Shown: positions 1 to 8,661, numbered from the stretch's first letter. The stretch is DNA of 64,000 nucleotides from Burkholderia cepacia (GCF_029962485.1 NZ_CP073637.1:1054001-1118000); one strand, 5' to 3'. Notes: generated by a model from the sequence alone, not told the origin. Numbers and translations: made by a program.

Positions 1-295
1 ACGCGAGTACCACGGCGCCGCCGCAGCACTGGCCGAGACTCGGGCCGAGCGCGAGCCGTTCGAGCCGGCGCGCGTGCGGCACATGCGCGCCATCCTTCAG
101 CAGATGCCGCGCGATCTCGATCGCCTTCCATTCCAGATGACCGCCGCCGATCGTATGGCGGGCCATGTCGCGCGTGACGAGCATCTTGGTGCCGGCTTCA
201 CGCGGCGCCGAGCCGTCGGTATGCGCGACCGTCACGAGCACGGCCGCTTCGCCGTGCGCAAGCAGTTGCTGCAGATCGCCGAGCCAGGCTTCCAT
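1..295 (-). CDS. xdhC: XdhC, xanthine dehydrogenase maturation factor (N-terminal part, cut by window edge)
   Basis: XdhC proteins bind and sulfurate the molybdenum cofactor and insert it into xanthine dehydrogenase in the cytoplasm. The reverse strand reads a protein starting MEAWLGDLQQLL and continuing with AAVLVTVAHTDGSAPREAGTKM and TIGGGHLEWKAI, then ALGPSLGQCCGGAVVLA. The GSAPREAGTKM and LGQCCGG blocks are hallmarks of the family. About 98 codons are visible; the family is roughly 300 residues, so the rest lies left of the window. The ATG at 295 is taken as start; in-frame GTG and CTG codons lie just upstream. No xanthine dehydrogenase structural gene precedes it here, which is unusual because xdhA and xdhB often come first. 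Confidence 0.85.
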   Translation of the reverse strand, partial: MEAWLGDLQQLLAHGEAAVLVTVAHTDGSAPREAGTKMLVTRDMARHTIGGGHLEWKAIEIARHLLKDGAHVPHARRLERLALGPSLGQCCGGAVVLA

Positions 296-919
296 CAGCA
301 CACCCCGTGCGTAACGACGCGGCACGACACGCGGCGCGGACTGGCGGGCGTGGCGATGACGCGGACGGACGGGAGCGGGGCAGGCCGGCCGCACGGCTGA
401 TGCAGTGCGACGGCAGCGCGCTGACGACGCGCGCGAACGGCGCCGTCGGACACGCGGACGCCATGAGGGTGACGGATGCGGATGGTTTGCGTTGTCATGA
501 TGAATCCAGTCGACATTGCGGATCGGGCGCGCGTTACGCAGGGGTGGTGAGACCGCCTGGCCTCGCGCACGTAGATCGCCATCCAGTCCCGAAGATAGCA
601 CCGCCATGCGGCACGAACATGGCCGGGCGGTGATCCGGGCTATCAGGAGGCGATCATGTCGATCATAGGCCCGCCGCGCGGGATCGGGGCGTCGATGCGT
701 GCACATCGGGCTGAAACGCACGCGTGACGGGGCGTGGGCACGACGCGTCGCGCGACGCGCGTTTGCCCGTTGATCGGGGTTGCGGCGGAGTAGGTGTTTA
801 CACGCGGCCGGCCGGATGCGGCCGGCAAACGCGTGAATCTGAGCCGGGGGACCTGCCGGCGGCGTGCGGCCCGATCGGTCGGGCCGCACATGCCAGGGGC
901 CGGCAAAGCGGCCGTCTGG
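296..919. other. 624-bp gap between xdhC and dsbB, no convincing gene
   Basis: Open frames here are arginine-rich and look like shadows. Two perfect hairpins lie near the dsbB end: 8-bp arms at 807-814 and 819-826 with loop gatg, and 10-bp arms at 865-874 and 879-888 with loop tcgg. Neither has a T-tract on either strand, so they are not classical intrinsic terminators, although the second sits about 30 bp past the dsbB stop. A reading frame for 23 residues starting at 656 has a strong Shine-Dalgarno sequence (AGGAGG, 645-650). The reverse-strand frame from ATG 513 begins MTTQTIRIRHPHGV and loses any protein-like character afterwards. Confidence 0.5.
865..888 (-). terminator. Hairpin downstream of dsbB, no U-tract
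   Basis: Perfect 10-bp inverted repeat tgcggcccga/tcgggccgca with a 4-base loop, 31 bp past the dsbB stop codon. With no run of U after it, it may stabilise the mRNA end rather than terminate by itself. Confidence 0.35.
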
Positions 920-1432
920 TCAGCTGGCGAGCTTGCGGCGATGGCGCCAGAGGCTCGCGACGACGGCAACCAGGATCAGGGCGAAGCCGATCAGCGCCCA
1001 GCCGGGCAGCAGGATGCCGAAGATCGGCGGGTAGACGGTCTCGCACAGCCCGGCGACCTTGAACATGCCGGGGAACCACTGCGCGGGCGGCAGGCTGTCG
1101 ACGATCGGCTGCAGCGTGTCGAAGCCGCAGCTGAAGCCCGGATTCATCTGGATCGACAGGTGTCGCGCGGCTGTGCCGACGCCGCCGGCCGCCGCGATCG
1201 CGATCAGCAGTTCGAGCACCCAGATGCCGCGCCAGTTGCGGATCCCGGCGGCCAGGAACGCGAAGATCCCGATCGCGGAGAAGAAGTAGCGCTGGATGAT
1301 GCACAGCGGGCACGGATCTTCGTTCTTCACGTACTGCAGGTACAGCGCACCGGCCAGCAGGGCGATGCACACCCATCCGAGCAGCATCAGCAGGCGGCGT
1401 TCACGGCGTAGCGCAAGCGTGTAGTCGTTCAT
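920..1432 (-). CDS. dsbB: Disulfide bond formation protein DsbB
   Basis: Inner-membrane quinone reductase that reoxidises DsbA so that periplasmic proteins can form disulfides. The 170-residue protein starts [13 protein letters not shown] and has four hydrophobic segments. The first periplasmic pair is C41-P-L-C44, followed by the conserved Arg48 of the quinone site (IIQRYF). The second pair is C102 (GFSCGF) and C130 (AGLCET). Length and cysteine layout match the family. The frame stays open upstream to 1525, but those residues are not DsbB-like, so the ATG at 1432 is preferred. The gene stands alone. Confidence 0.95.
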   Translation of the reverse strand: MNDYTLALRRERRLLMLLGWVCIALLAGALYLQYVKNEDPCPLCIIQRYFFSAIGIFAFLAAGIRNWRGIWVLELLIAIAAAGGVGTAARHLSIQMNPGFSCGFDTLQPIVDSLPPAQWFPGMFKVAGLCETVYPPIFGILLPGWALIGFALILVAVVASLWRHRRKLAS

Positions 1433-1570
1433 GTCAGCGGGGTTCCTCGTCGGTCGGTCCGGAAAACAATCGCGCGATTTTAGCGCGAACGGTCTGGCAC
1501 GAAACTGACAGCGCGCGTGCGGCACCCTGCCGCACCGCGCGCGTTGCCCGCCGGCGACCGGCCGGTGCGG

Positions 1571-2947
1571 TCAGCGGATCGTGTTCAGCACGGCCTCGAC
1601 CGCCTGGCCGATTGCGAGCAGTGCGTCGTCCCGATGCGGCGCCGCCGCGAGCATCAGGCCGACCGGCGCCGCGTCACGCGGGTGGCACGGCAGCGACAGG
1701 CCGCACGCGTCGAGGAAGTTGAACGCGCTCGGATTGCGCAGGATCAGCGCATTGGTGCGCGTGAACGCGTCGTCGTCCGTTTCGAGGTCGGCGATGCGCG
1801 GCGGCACGACCGGCACCGTCGGCGCGACGAGCGCATCGAAGCGTGCCCAGACCGTGTGCGCGGCTTCGTCGAGCATCGCGGCGCGCGCGGCGAGCAGGTC
1901 GAGATAGTCGGCCGCGCTCGCGGGTTCGCCCTTCAGGATCCGCGTCAGCACGCGCGGGTCGTACTGGTCGCGATGCTGCGCGAGCAGCGGACGATGCCAG
2001 GCGTACGCCTCGATCGGCGAGAAGCCGAAGCGGTTGATCTCCGGCAGCCGGTCGAGCGCAGGGAAGCGCACTTCGGTGACGATCGCGCCAGCGGCTTCGA
2101 GATGCTTGAGTGCGGTGTCGAGCGCGGCCGCGACGTCGGCATCGACACCGTCCGTCACGTAGTTCGTCAGCACGCCGAGCCGCACGCCTTCGAGCGGCCT
2201 GGCGGCCGGCACGTGCGGCTCGAGGCCCGCGAGCATCCGGTCGACGAGCGCGCAGCACGCGACCGTCTGGCCGATCGGGCCGAATGAGTCGAGCGTCGTC
2301 GACAGCGGCACGCCGCCTTGCGTCGGAATCCGGCTCGCGGTCGGCTTGAAGCCCGTCAGCCCGCACAGCGCGGCCGGAATGCGGATCGAGCCGCCCGTGT
2401 CGGTGCCGAGCGCGACGGCGGCCATTCCGTCGGCGACGGAGGCCGCCGCCCCCGACGAAGAGCCACCGGAAATCCGCGCATCGCCCGGTACGTCGCGGTG
2501 GTACGGCGAGCGCGGATTGCCGAAATGCGGATTCAGTCCGAGCCCCGAAAACGCGAACTCGCTCATGTTGGTGCGGCCAATCACCACCGCGCCCGCACGC
2601 TTGAGCCGCGCGACGGCGACCGCATCGGTGCGCGCGGCCGGCGCGCCGTCGAGCACGCGCGAACCCGCGCGCGTCACCTGGCCCGCGACGTCGAACAGGT
2701 CCTTCACCGACACCGGAATGCCCGCAAGCGGTGACAGTACGGTGCCTGCGGCGCGCAGCCGGTCGTGCGCGTCGGCGGCCGCGCGCGCGTTGTCGGCGTC
2801 GACTTCGGTGAAGACGGCCGCGCCCTGGCCCGACGGATCGGCGATCCGGTCGAGCGCGGTATCGACGAGCGCGCGGCTCGTGGTGCGGCCGGCCGCGAGG
2901 TCGGCGGCGAGCTGGGCGAGCGGGGGAAAGGGCGTGAAAGTGGTCAT
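1571..2947 (-). CDS. Amidase, amidase-signature family
   Basis: 458-residue cytoplasmic amide hydrolase with the Ser-cisSer-Lys triad. Lys82 lies in GIPVSVKD, the glycine/serine-rich loop GGSSSGAAAS at 161-170 carries the cis-Ser, and the nucleophile is Ser187 in GTDTGGSIRIPA. Similar proteins hydrolyse small amides or allophanate-like compounds; the substrate cannot be read from sequence. It is not a GatA, because no gatB or gatC is nearby. The start ATG lies 7 bp after the stop of the GntR gene, so the two are probably one transcript with the regulator first. Confidence 0.88.
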   Translation of the reverse strand: MTTFTPFPPLAQLAADLAAGRTTSRALVDTALDRIADPSGQGAAVFTEVDADNARAAADAHDRLRAAGTVLSPLAGIPVSVKDLFDVAGQVTRAGSRVLDGAPAARTDAVAVARLKRAGAVVIGRTNMSEFAFSGLGLNPHFGNPRSPYHRDVPGDARISGGSSSGAAASVADGMAAVALGTDTGGSIRIPAALCGLTGFKPTASRIPTQGGVPLSTTLDSFGPIGQTVACCALVDRMLAGLEPHVPAARPLEGVRLGVLTNYVTDGVDADVAAALDTALKHLEAAGAIVTEVRFPALDRLPEINRFGFSPIEAYAWHRPLLAQHRDQYDPRVLTRILKGEPASAADYLDLLAARAAMLDEAAHTVWARFDALVAPTVPVVPPRIADLETDDDAFTRTNALILRNPSAFNFLDACGLSLPCHPRDAAPVGLMLAAAPHRDDALLAIGQAVEAVLNTIR

Positions 2948-2954
2948 GGGCGGC

Positions 2955-3635
2955 TCAGGGGCGAAGATGTTGAAGAAGCGTGGAGCGGAACGAATCGATA
3001 TGGCCTTCGACGGCCGCGCGCGCACCGGCGGCGTCGCGTGCGGACAGCCGTTCGAACAGCTCGCGATGCTCGTGCTGGACGTCGGCGAGGTGGTGCGGTT
3101 CGGACAGCGTGACGAACCAGAAGCGCAGCGAGCGCTCGTGCAGTGCGCGCAGGATTTCGGCGAGGACCGCATTGCGTGCGGCCACGGCGATCGCCTGATG
3201 AAATGCGCGGTCGAGTTCCATCATTCCCTCGACGTCGTGCGTGTCGACGCACGCCTGTCCTGCGTCGAGCAGCGCGGCCAGGCGCGCGAGATCGTCCGGC
3301 GTCGCGTGGCGCGCGGCGAGTTCGGCGCAGTGCGCTTCGTTGATGCGCCGCACGTCGATCACCGCGACGATGTCGTCGAGCGACAGCGGCTGCACCATCA
3401 GGCCCTTGCGCGGCATCACCGACAGCAGCCCTTCGAGCACGAGCCGATGCACGGCCTGATGCACCGGCGTGCGGCCGATCCCCGTGCGCGCGACGAGGTC
3501 GGCTTCGTTGAGGGCGGCGCCCGGCTTCAGGCGCATCGTGATGATGTCGCGCTGGATCAGCGCGTACGCACGGTCGGCGAGGCTGGCCGCCGGCGTGGCG
3601 GGACGGTCGCGGGTGACGTCGGTCAGGGTGCTCAT
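2955..3635 (-). CDS. GntR-family transcriptional regulator (FadR/FCD subfamily)
   Basis: 226-residue repressor-type protein. The N-terminal winged helix-turn-helix (about residues 19-85) reads LADRAYALIQRDIITMRL, then LNEADLVARTGIGRTPVHQA. The C-terminal all-helical FCD ligand domain (about 95-215) has DRAFHQAIAVAARN and later EHRELFERLSARD. In most relatives the recognition helix reads RTPVREAL; here the Arg-Glu pair is His-Gln. It is immediately upstream of and co-directional with the amidase, so it probably controls that gene and itself. The frame stays open upstream to 5468, but only the region from ATG 3635 is GntR-like. Confidence 0.88.
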   Translation of the reverse strand: MSTLTDVTRDRPATPAASLADRAYALIQRDIITMRLKPGAALNEADLVARTGIGRTPVHQAVHRLVLEGLLSVMPRKGLMVQPLSLDDIVAVIDVRRINEAHCAELAARHATPDDLARLAALLDAGQACVDTHDVEGMMELDRAFHQAIAVAARNAVLAEILRALHERSLRFWFVTLSEPHHLADVQHEHRELFERLSARDAAGARAAVEGHIDSFRSTLLQHLRP

Positions 3636-3704
3636 GCGAGGTGCGGCGAGGCGGCTAGACGGGGCGCGATCATGGCGCGGGCGATCGGGAAGCGTGGACG
3701 ATGT

Positions 3705-3738
3705 CTGGATATTATTGTGATATATCACTGATGTCCAG
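3705..3738. promoter_or_regulatory. Candidate GntR operator upstream of the regulator-amidase pair
   Basis: A perfect 12-bp palindrome, gtgatatatcac, spans 3717-3728, flanked by ctgga (3705-3709) and tccag (3734-3738) in almost symmetric positions. It lies 82 bp upstream of the GntR start in an AT-rich patch, where an autoregulatory site and promoter would be expected. Assignment to this regulator is inference. Confidence 0.4.
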
Positions 3739-3914
3739 TGCGGGAGGCAAGACGCCGGTGGTGCCGGCGCACGAACGGGGGCGCGCTCCGGCATCGCCTG
3801 CATCCACTTGCAACAATGGCGACAGGATGTTGCAGGTTTGCCGCGCGATCGTGCACTGAAGCATAATGAATCCTCGTCTATCCATACGCGTGAGCGACGT
3901 ACCAGACCATCGTC

Positions 3915-5099
3915 ATGAGCGAACACACGCCTTCCCCGGCCGGTCTGCCCGGCACCTCTTCCGCTTCTTCCGATTCCCTCCGTCCCGATCCGGCGCAAAC
4001 GCCCGATGCGCGGGCCGCGCAAGCCGCCGCACCGAACGTCCCAGCGGACGGCGTGTCGCCGGTCGCGGCCGCGTCCGAGCCCGGTGCGTCCGGTGCGGCT
4101 GCTGCCGCCGTCGATGGCGTTGCCGCGCCGCCGAAGCCGGGTGCGCCGCCGCCCGGCTTCGGCGCGCAGCCGGATTTCGAAACGGCGCGCCCGCCGCCCG
4201 CGAGCGCGCAGAATGCACCGCCGGCCTACCTGAAGCAGAGCGACACGCCATGGTCGGTGTTCGGCCGGATCATCGCGGCGCGGGCACGCCGGCTGTTCGA
4301 CCGTGCCGGCCAGCGCATTACGCAACGCACGCTGCGCATCGGCGTGTCGGCGCGGATCTTCCATCCGGAACCGGGCGCGAAAGGGCTGCGCGGCAAGACG
4401 CTGCAGTATCTCGAGGAATCGATCGCCCACTGGGTGATGTCGCGCGACGTGCTCGTGTTCATGATTCCGACCGTCGGCCACCAGGGGATGATCCACCCGA
4501 GCAACATCCGCCTGCGCGACTATGCGAAGCATCTCGACGGCCTGCTGCTGCAAGGCGGCGCCGACGTGTCGCCGCAAACCTACGCGGCATCGGATGTGCG
4601 CCCCGAATGGCCGGGCGATCGCGTGCGCGACATGTACGAACTCGAGCTGCTGCATGAATTCGTCGAGTCCGGCAAACCCGTCCTCGGCGTGTGCCGCGGC
4701 TGCCAGCTGATCAACGTCGCGTTCGGCGGCTCGCTGTACCAGGACATCGCCACCGATGTGCCGACCGCGAATGCGCACGTGAGCGAGCACTACGACCAGC
4801 ATCGTCACGCGATCCGTTTCCCGGATTCGTCGACGCTGGCGAGCATGTTCCCCGGGCGCAGCGAAGCGATCGTCAATTCGATCCATCACCAGGCGATCCG
4901 CGATCTCGGCCGCGACCTGAACATCGAGGCCGTGTCGGCTGGCGACGGGATCATCGAGGGCATTCGCCATCGCCGTTCGCCGTTCGTCGTCGGCGTGCAG
5001 TGGCACCCGGAGTTCCATCGCGCGGGCGGCTCGGAGCTGCTCGACTGCACGCCGCTGCTCGATGCGTTCCTGCGCGCGGCGCGCGAAACGCGCCTGTAG
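3915..5099 (+). CDS. Gamma-glutamyl-gamma-aminobutyrate hydrolase family protein (peptidase C26, class I glutamine amidotransferase-like)
   Basis: 394 residues. The first ~105 are a low-complexity Ala/Pro/Ser-rich extension, followed by a PuuD-like domain from about 138. The nucleophile is Cys260 in GVCRGCQLINV; His364 and Glu366 of the triad lie in VGVQWHPEFH, and the oxyanion segment reads DGLLLQGGADVSP. The family cleaves gamma-glutamyl amides, for example in putrescine or glutamine-derivative breakdown. No other put or puu genes are adjacent, so the substrate is open. There is no signal peptide, so it is probably cytoplasmic despite the disordered N-terminus. Confidence 0.82.
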   Translation: MSEHTPSPAGLPGTSSASSDSLRPDPAQTPDARAAQAAAPNVPADGVSPVAAASEPGASGAAAAAVDGVAAPPKPGAPPPGFGAQPDFETARPPPASAQNAPPAYLKQSDTPWSVFGRIIAARARRLFDRAGQRITQRTLRIGVSARIFHPEPGAKGLRGKTLQYLEESIAHWVMSRDVLVFMIPTVGHQGMIHPSNIRLRDYAKHLDGLLLQGGADVSPQTYAASDVRPEWPGDRVRDMYELELLHEFVESGKPVLGVCRGCQLINVAFGGSLYQDIATDVPTANAHVSEHYDQHRHAIRFPDSSTLASMFPGRSEAIVNSIHHQAIRDLGRDLNIEAVSAGDGIIEGIRHRRSPFVVGVQWHPEFHRAGGSELLDCTPLLDAFLRAARETRL

Positions 5100-5129
5100 C
5101 AGCGTGCTTGCTTTGCGTCGCACGAAGGC

Positions 5130-5170
5130 CGGCCGCATCCCGATAAATTCGAGATGCGGCCGTTTCGTTT
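5130..5170 (+). terminator. Intrinsic terminator after the C26 hydrolase gene
   Basis: 10-bp perfect stem cggccgcatc (5130-5139) / gatgcggccg (5153-5162), followed by tttcgtttt. It lies 31 bp after the stop at 5099. Confidence 0.6.
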
Positions 5171-5214
5171 TGAACGATAATCGCGAGTTCCGATTCGTTC
5201 GCCGGAGTCTGACG

Positions 5215-5904
5215 TTGGCTTTCCGAAACTTTTCTCCTGCCCGATGCGCAACGTGGATCGCTGTGCTGGCGGCCTGCGCGCAAACGGGCGCGGCCTGGTC
5301 TGCCGACGCGACCGCCCCCGCCGCCGGTACGCGTCCGGCGGTGACGAGCCTGAGCGGCGGCGCGGCGCCGGCGGCCGCGTCTAATGACGCCGCCACGCAA
5401 GGCAACGTCGCCGAACTGACGCAGATGCTGCACGACGGACGGATCGTCGAGATGCGCACCACGTACAACGGCAGCTACGGCGCGAGCCTGCTGTTCGATC
5501 CGCGCGAGATGACGTACTACGTCGCGCTGTTCCAGGACAAGAATCTGTGGCGCGTGATCCGCTCGCAGGAGAAGAGCCGCGCGGAGATGGTGTACGCGAA
5601 CTTCGTCCAGCAGACTGTGCAACTCGCCGATATCGAGATCCGCCGTACCGAGCTACAGGCGCAGAAGGCGTTTCTCGAACGCGTGATCGCGCTGCAGTCG
5701 AATCGTGCGCAGCAACTGCAGGCCGACCTGAGCGTCGCGCGCAGCCAGCAGGCCGAAGTCGCGCAGCGTCAGAAGTCGGCGCAGGAGCAGACGCAGGCGC
5801 TGCAGGTCGAGAAGCGTGCCGCGCAGTTGCAGTTGCGCGATCTGCAAGAGCAGGTGCGGCAACTCGAGAAGCAGACCGAGACGGGGCTGCCCGCGCACAA
5901 GTAA
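5215..5904 (+). CDS. DUF2968-like exported coiled-coil protein
   Basis: 229 residues from the chosen start. An N-terminal signal-like segment (WIAVLAACAQTGAAWSADA) is followed by a globular part (GNVAELTQMLHDGRIVEMRTT, then YYVALFQDKNLWRVIR) and a long glutamine-rich coiled coil over the last ~100 residues (QAQKAFLERVIALQ onward, ending PAHK). This matches a Burkholderia family annotated DUF2968; the function is unknown. No in-frame ATG precedes the signal sequence. The TTG at 5215 is chosen because GGAG (5204-5207) sits at ideal distance. A start further upstream would overlap the preceding gene and terminator. Confidence 0.7.
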   Translation: MAFRNFSPARCATWIAVLAACAQTGAAWSADATAPAAGTRPAVTSLSGGAAPAAASNDAATQGNVAELTQMLHDGRIVEMRTTYNGSYGASLLFDPREMTYYVALFQDKNLWRVIRSQEKSRAEMVYANFVQQTVQLADIEIRRTELQAQKAFLERVIALQSNRAQQLQADLSVARSQQAEVAQRQKSAQEQTQALQVEKRAAQLQLRDLQEQVRQLEKQTETGLPAHK

Positions 5905-5936
5905 CGAATCGTCAGATGGACGGCGGAGACGAGCGA

Positions 5937-5968
5937 AACCCGGCGAAGCGATCTTCGCCGGGTTTTTT
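5937..5968 (+). terminator. Intrinsic terminator after the DUF2968-like gene
   Basis: 12-bp perfect stem aacccggcgaag / cttcgccgggtt with loop cgat, followed directly by tttta. It sits 33 bp past the stop. Confidence 0.85.
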
Positions 5969-5994
5969 ATTGGGCGGGTGTTATCGGGAAATCG

Positions 5995-6993
5995 TCAGCG
6001 CCCGAATGTGTCGGGTGTGTCGGGTGTGTCGGTCAATCGGCGGTGGGACCGTTGCGACGTCCAGTCGAAACCGGTGGCGCTCGCGTGCGTCGTGTGGGCG
6101 GGTTCGGTGCCGCGCAGTGCGTTTGCCATTGCGATCAGCGTGAGCGGATCGTCGAGCGCGTCGGTCGCGAGCGGCGGCGGGGCGCGTCGCTCGCGCGCCG
6201 CGACGGTCGCCGTTGTGTGCTGGAGCGGTGAATGCGCGGTGCGCTGCTTGACGATCGGCGCTCGGGCGGGCGTCGTTGCCGATTGACGACCGCCTGCCCG
6301 AGACGGCGATGCCGCGGCAGTGCGTTGTGTGTCGGACGTTGTCTGCGGATGAGGCGGCGTCGGACGACGGACGACGCGGTGCGAGGCCGGCTGCGATTCG
6401 GCCAATTTCGTGTCGGGTGTCGCTACCGTGTGCGTCGGCGCGGCGTGCGTCGGCTGACCGGGCTGACCGGCGGCGACGTGCACGGTGCCGTTGAATGAGC
6501 GAGCGTGATCCGGCACGGTGCTCGCCGTATGAATCGCGTGCGTGGACCCGAAATCCATCGGCAGCTCGTGCACGGCGATCAGCCAGCCGATGATGCCGAG
6601 CGCGCCGATGCTCAAGCAGGTTGCGTACGTCGCGCGCCGGTCCCGACGGTTGCCGGCGGTACGGGGGAGGCGCCGGCCGGTGACGGCAGGCGCGACTGGC
6701 ACGCCGGTCGACGCTGGCGCCGGTTGCCAGTGGCATGCGCGGTGCGGTCGGTCGACGTCGATGCAGGACGTCGTCAGCGTCGCAAGGCAGTTCCTGGTGG
6801 GCTGCGCACCGGGCGCACCGCGAAATTTCCATTCGCGGCCGAACGGCGGGACGTGGTCGAGCGGGGCGACGCGAGGGCGGGCGAGCGCGCCTTCGACGGG
6901 GACGAGGGGCGTTGGGATCATGAGGGCGGTGCGCCGTGCGACACAGGCAACCATGCCGGCGCGGCGCGGAAATGTCGTCGCAAATCGTGACAT
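5995..6993 (-). CDS. Hypothetical membrane protein, single predicted span
   Basis: Not recognised. The frame encodes up to 332 residues: a basic N-terminal half, one hydrophobic segment ([18 protein letters not shown], around residue 131-148), then a long Thr/Pro/His/Ala-rich tail. It ends with a compact block [15 protein letters not shown] and a C-terminus [18 protein letters not shown]. The membrane segment and terminal block support this frame over the overlapping reverse frame (5981-7006), which is arginine-rich. The start is uncertain: ATGs at 6993, 6954 and 6921 all lack a good Shine-Dalgarno. A periplasmic disordered linker with a small C-terminal motif is plausible, but no function can be assigned. 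Confidence 0.5.
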   Translation of the reverse strand: MSRFATTFPRRAGMVACVARRTALMIPTPLVPVEGALARPRVAPLDHVPPFGREWKFRGAPGAQPTRNCLATLTTSCIDVDRPHRACHWQPAPASTGVPVAPAVTGRRLPRTAGNRRDRRATYATCLSIGALGIIGWLIAVHELPMDFGSTHAIHTASTVPDHARSFNGTVHVAAGQPGQPTHAAPTHTVATPDTKLAESQPASHRVVRRPTPPHPQTTSDTQRTAAASPSRAGGRQSATTPARAPIVKQRTAHSPLQHTTATVAARERRAPPPLATDALDDPLTLIAMANALRGTEPAHTTHASATGFDWTSQRSHRRLTDTPDTPDTFGR

Positions 6994-7054
6994 TGTGGTC
7001 AGCCATTGAGGGCCGGTCGATCAGATCAATCCGATTCTCGTGCCCGTTTCAGGG

Positions 7055-7070
7055 CGACTCGTACGAGTCG
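7055..7070. promoter_or_regulatory. Perfect 16-bp palindrome upstream of the MFS transporter
   Basis: cgactcgtacgagtcg is fully self-complementary and lies in the divergent intergenic region, about 200 bp before the MFS start and 60 bp before the hypothetical gene. It looks like a dimeric repressor operator. No regulator gene is adjacent. Confidence 0.4.
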
Positions 7071-7272
7071 GATGCCGCGACGGCAACGACAGCGGCGCTA
7101 CAAGGCAAATGTCGGCTTCGCGTGGCATCATTCGCGGACCATACCGGTGCACGCATCGTTGTGCGATGCGCCGCCGGAGGGCACCGATGCCCGTGCGCGC
7201 CGGCCAGGCGCGTCGCGCATCGCCGGGTCCATGCGGCGCGAATCCGCGCCATCCGAGCTGAGCGAGAAAAAC

Positions 7273-8568
7273 ATGTCCACAGCGTCACACGCCATCGCGC
7301 AGGAATCGAAAGTCCGCACCGTGTTCCGGGTCGTCAGCGGCAACTTCCTGGAAATGTACGACTTCATGGTCTACGGGTATTACGCGTCGGCCATCGCGAA
7401 AACCTACTTCCCGAGCGGCGACGCATTCGCGTCGCTGATGCTGTCGCTGTCGGTGTTCGGCGCGGGCTTCCTGATGCGGCCGGTCGGCGCAATCGTGCTC
7501 GGCGCGTACATCGACCATCACGGCCGCCGAAAGGGGCTGATCCTGACGCTCGGGCTGATGGCGATCGGCACGCTCGCGGTGGCCGCGATACCGGGCTACG
7601 CGACGATCGGCGTGCTCGCACCGGTGCTCGTGCTGCTCGGCCGGCTGCTGCAGGGCTTCTCGGCCGGCGTCGAACTCGGCGGCGTGTCGGTCTACCTGTC
7701 GGAGATCGCGACGAAGGGGCACAAGGGGTTCTATACGTCGTGGCAGTCGGGTAGCCAGCAGGTGGCCGTCGTGTTCGCCGCGCTCGTCGGCGTGCTGCTG
7801 AACCGCGCGCTGCCGGCCGAGGAGATGACGGCGTGGGGCTGGCGCATTCCGTTCCTGATCGGCTGCCTGATCGTGCCGTTCCTGTTCCTGATTCGCCGTT
7901 CGCTGAAGGAGACCGACGAATTCCTCGCGAAGCGTCATCGTCCGACGATGGGCGAGATCATGCGCTCGATGCTCGACAACTGGGGCGTCGTGGTTGCCGG
8001 CATGGGGATGGTGATCATGACGACCGTGTCGTTCTACATGATCACCGCCTATACGCCGACCTTCGGCAAGGAAGTGCTGCACCTGTCGTCGCTCGACGCG
8101 CTGGTCGTGACCGTCTGCGTCGGTATCTCGAACCTCGTGTGGCTGCCGCTGTCCGGTGCGCTGTCCGACCGCATCGGCCGCCGCCCGGTGCTGATCGCGT
8201 TCACCGTGCTGACGCTGTTGACGGCTTACCCGGCCGTGCTGTGGCTCGTCGGCGATCCGTCGTTCCTGCGGCTGCTCGCGGTCGAGCTGTGGTTGTCGTT
8301 CCTGTATGCGTCGTATAACGGCGCAATGGTCGTCGCACTGACCGAAGTGATGCCGGCCGACGTGCGCACGGCCGGCTTCTCGCTCGCGTATAGCCTTGCG
8401 ACGACGATCGGCGGCTTCACGCCCGCGATCTCGACGCTGCTGATTCACCAGACGGGCAACAAGGCGGCGCCGGGGCTGTGGCTGAGCGTGGCGGCTATCT
8501 GCGGGCTGATCGCGACGCTCGTGCTGTATCGCACGACCGAGGCACGCAACCAGTACAAGGCGGCCTGA
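7273..8568 (+). CDS. MFS transporter, metabolite:H+ symporter type (citrate/tricarballylate-like)
   Basis: 431 residues with about twelve membrane segments. The N-terminus [20 protein letters not shown] and the loop [12 protein letters not shown] are typical of the metabolite:proton symporter branch that includes CitA and the tricarballylate permease TcuC. A second loop [10 protein letters not shown] marks the start of the C-terminal half. Substrate is probably a di- or tricarboxylate, but this is family-level inference. The ATG at 7273 is preferred over longer starts from 7006, whose residues are basic and not MFS-like. No tcuAB or regulator genes are adjacent. Confidence 0.85.
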   Translation: MSTASHAIAQESKVRTVFRVVSGNFLEMYDFMVYGYYASAIAKTYFPSGDAFASLMLSLSVFGAGFLMRPVGAIVLGAYIDHHGRRKGLILTLGLMAIGTLAVAAIPGYATIGVLAPVLVLLGRLLQGFSAGVELGGVSVYLSEIATKGHKGFYTSWQSGSQQVAVVFAALVGVLLNRALPAEEMTAWGWRIPFLIGCLIVPFLFLIRRSLKETDEFLAKRHRPTMGEIMRSMLDNWGVVVAGMGMVIMTTVSFYMITAYTPTFGKEVLHLSSLDALVVTVCVGISNLVWLPLSGALSDRIGRRPVLIAFTVLTLLTAYPAVLWLVGDPSFLRLLAVELWLSFLYASYNGAMVVALTEVMPADVRTAGFSLAYSLATTIGGFTPAISTLLIHQTGNKAAPGLWLSVAAICGLIATLVLYRTTEARNQYKAA

Positions 8569-8623
8569 CGGGCGCCGTTGCATCCCGCCAAAACGCGCGG
8601 CACGGGCCGCGCGGATCACATTG

Positions 8624-8652
8624 AAAAAGGGAGCGCTACGCGCTCCCTTTTT
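8624..8652. terminator. Bidirectional intrinsic terminator between the MFS and TPR genes
   Basis: gggagcgc (8629-8636) / gcgctccc (8640-8647) with loop tac, flanked by five A and six T, so it works in both directions for the converging genes. Confidence 0.85.
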
Positions 8653-8661
8653 TGTCTGCGT

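Noticed and set aside
295..582. Reverse frame before xdhC
   Set aside because: Low-complexity Arg/Pro/Val sequence and it ends overlapping the xdhC start; no homology recognised. Kept only as a possible relic note.
2955..5468. 837-codon reverse frame
   Set aside because: Only the last 226 codons are a GntR regulator; the rest is antisense to well-supported forward genes and rich in Arg/Ala, a product of high G+C.
5981..7006. Alternative reverse frame overlapping the hypothetical membrane protein
   Set aside because: Arginine-rich, no membrane segment; the 5995-6993 frame is more protein-like.
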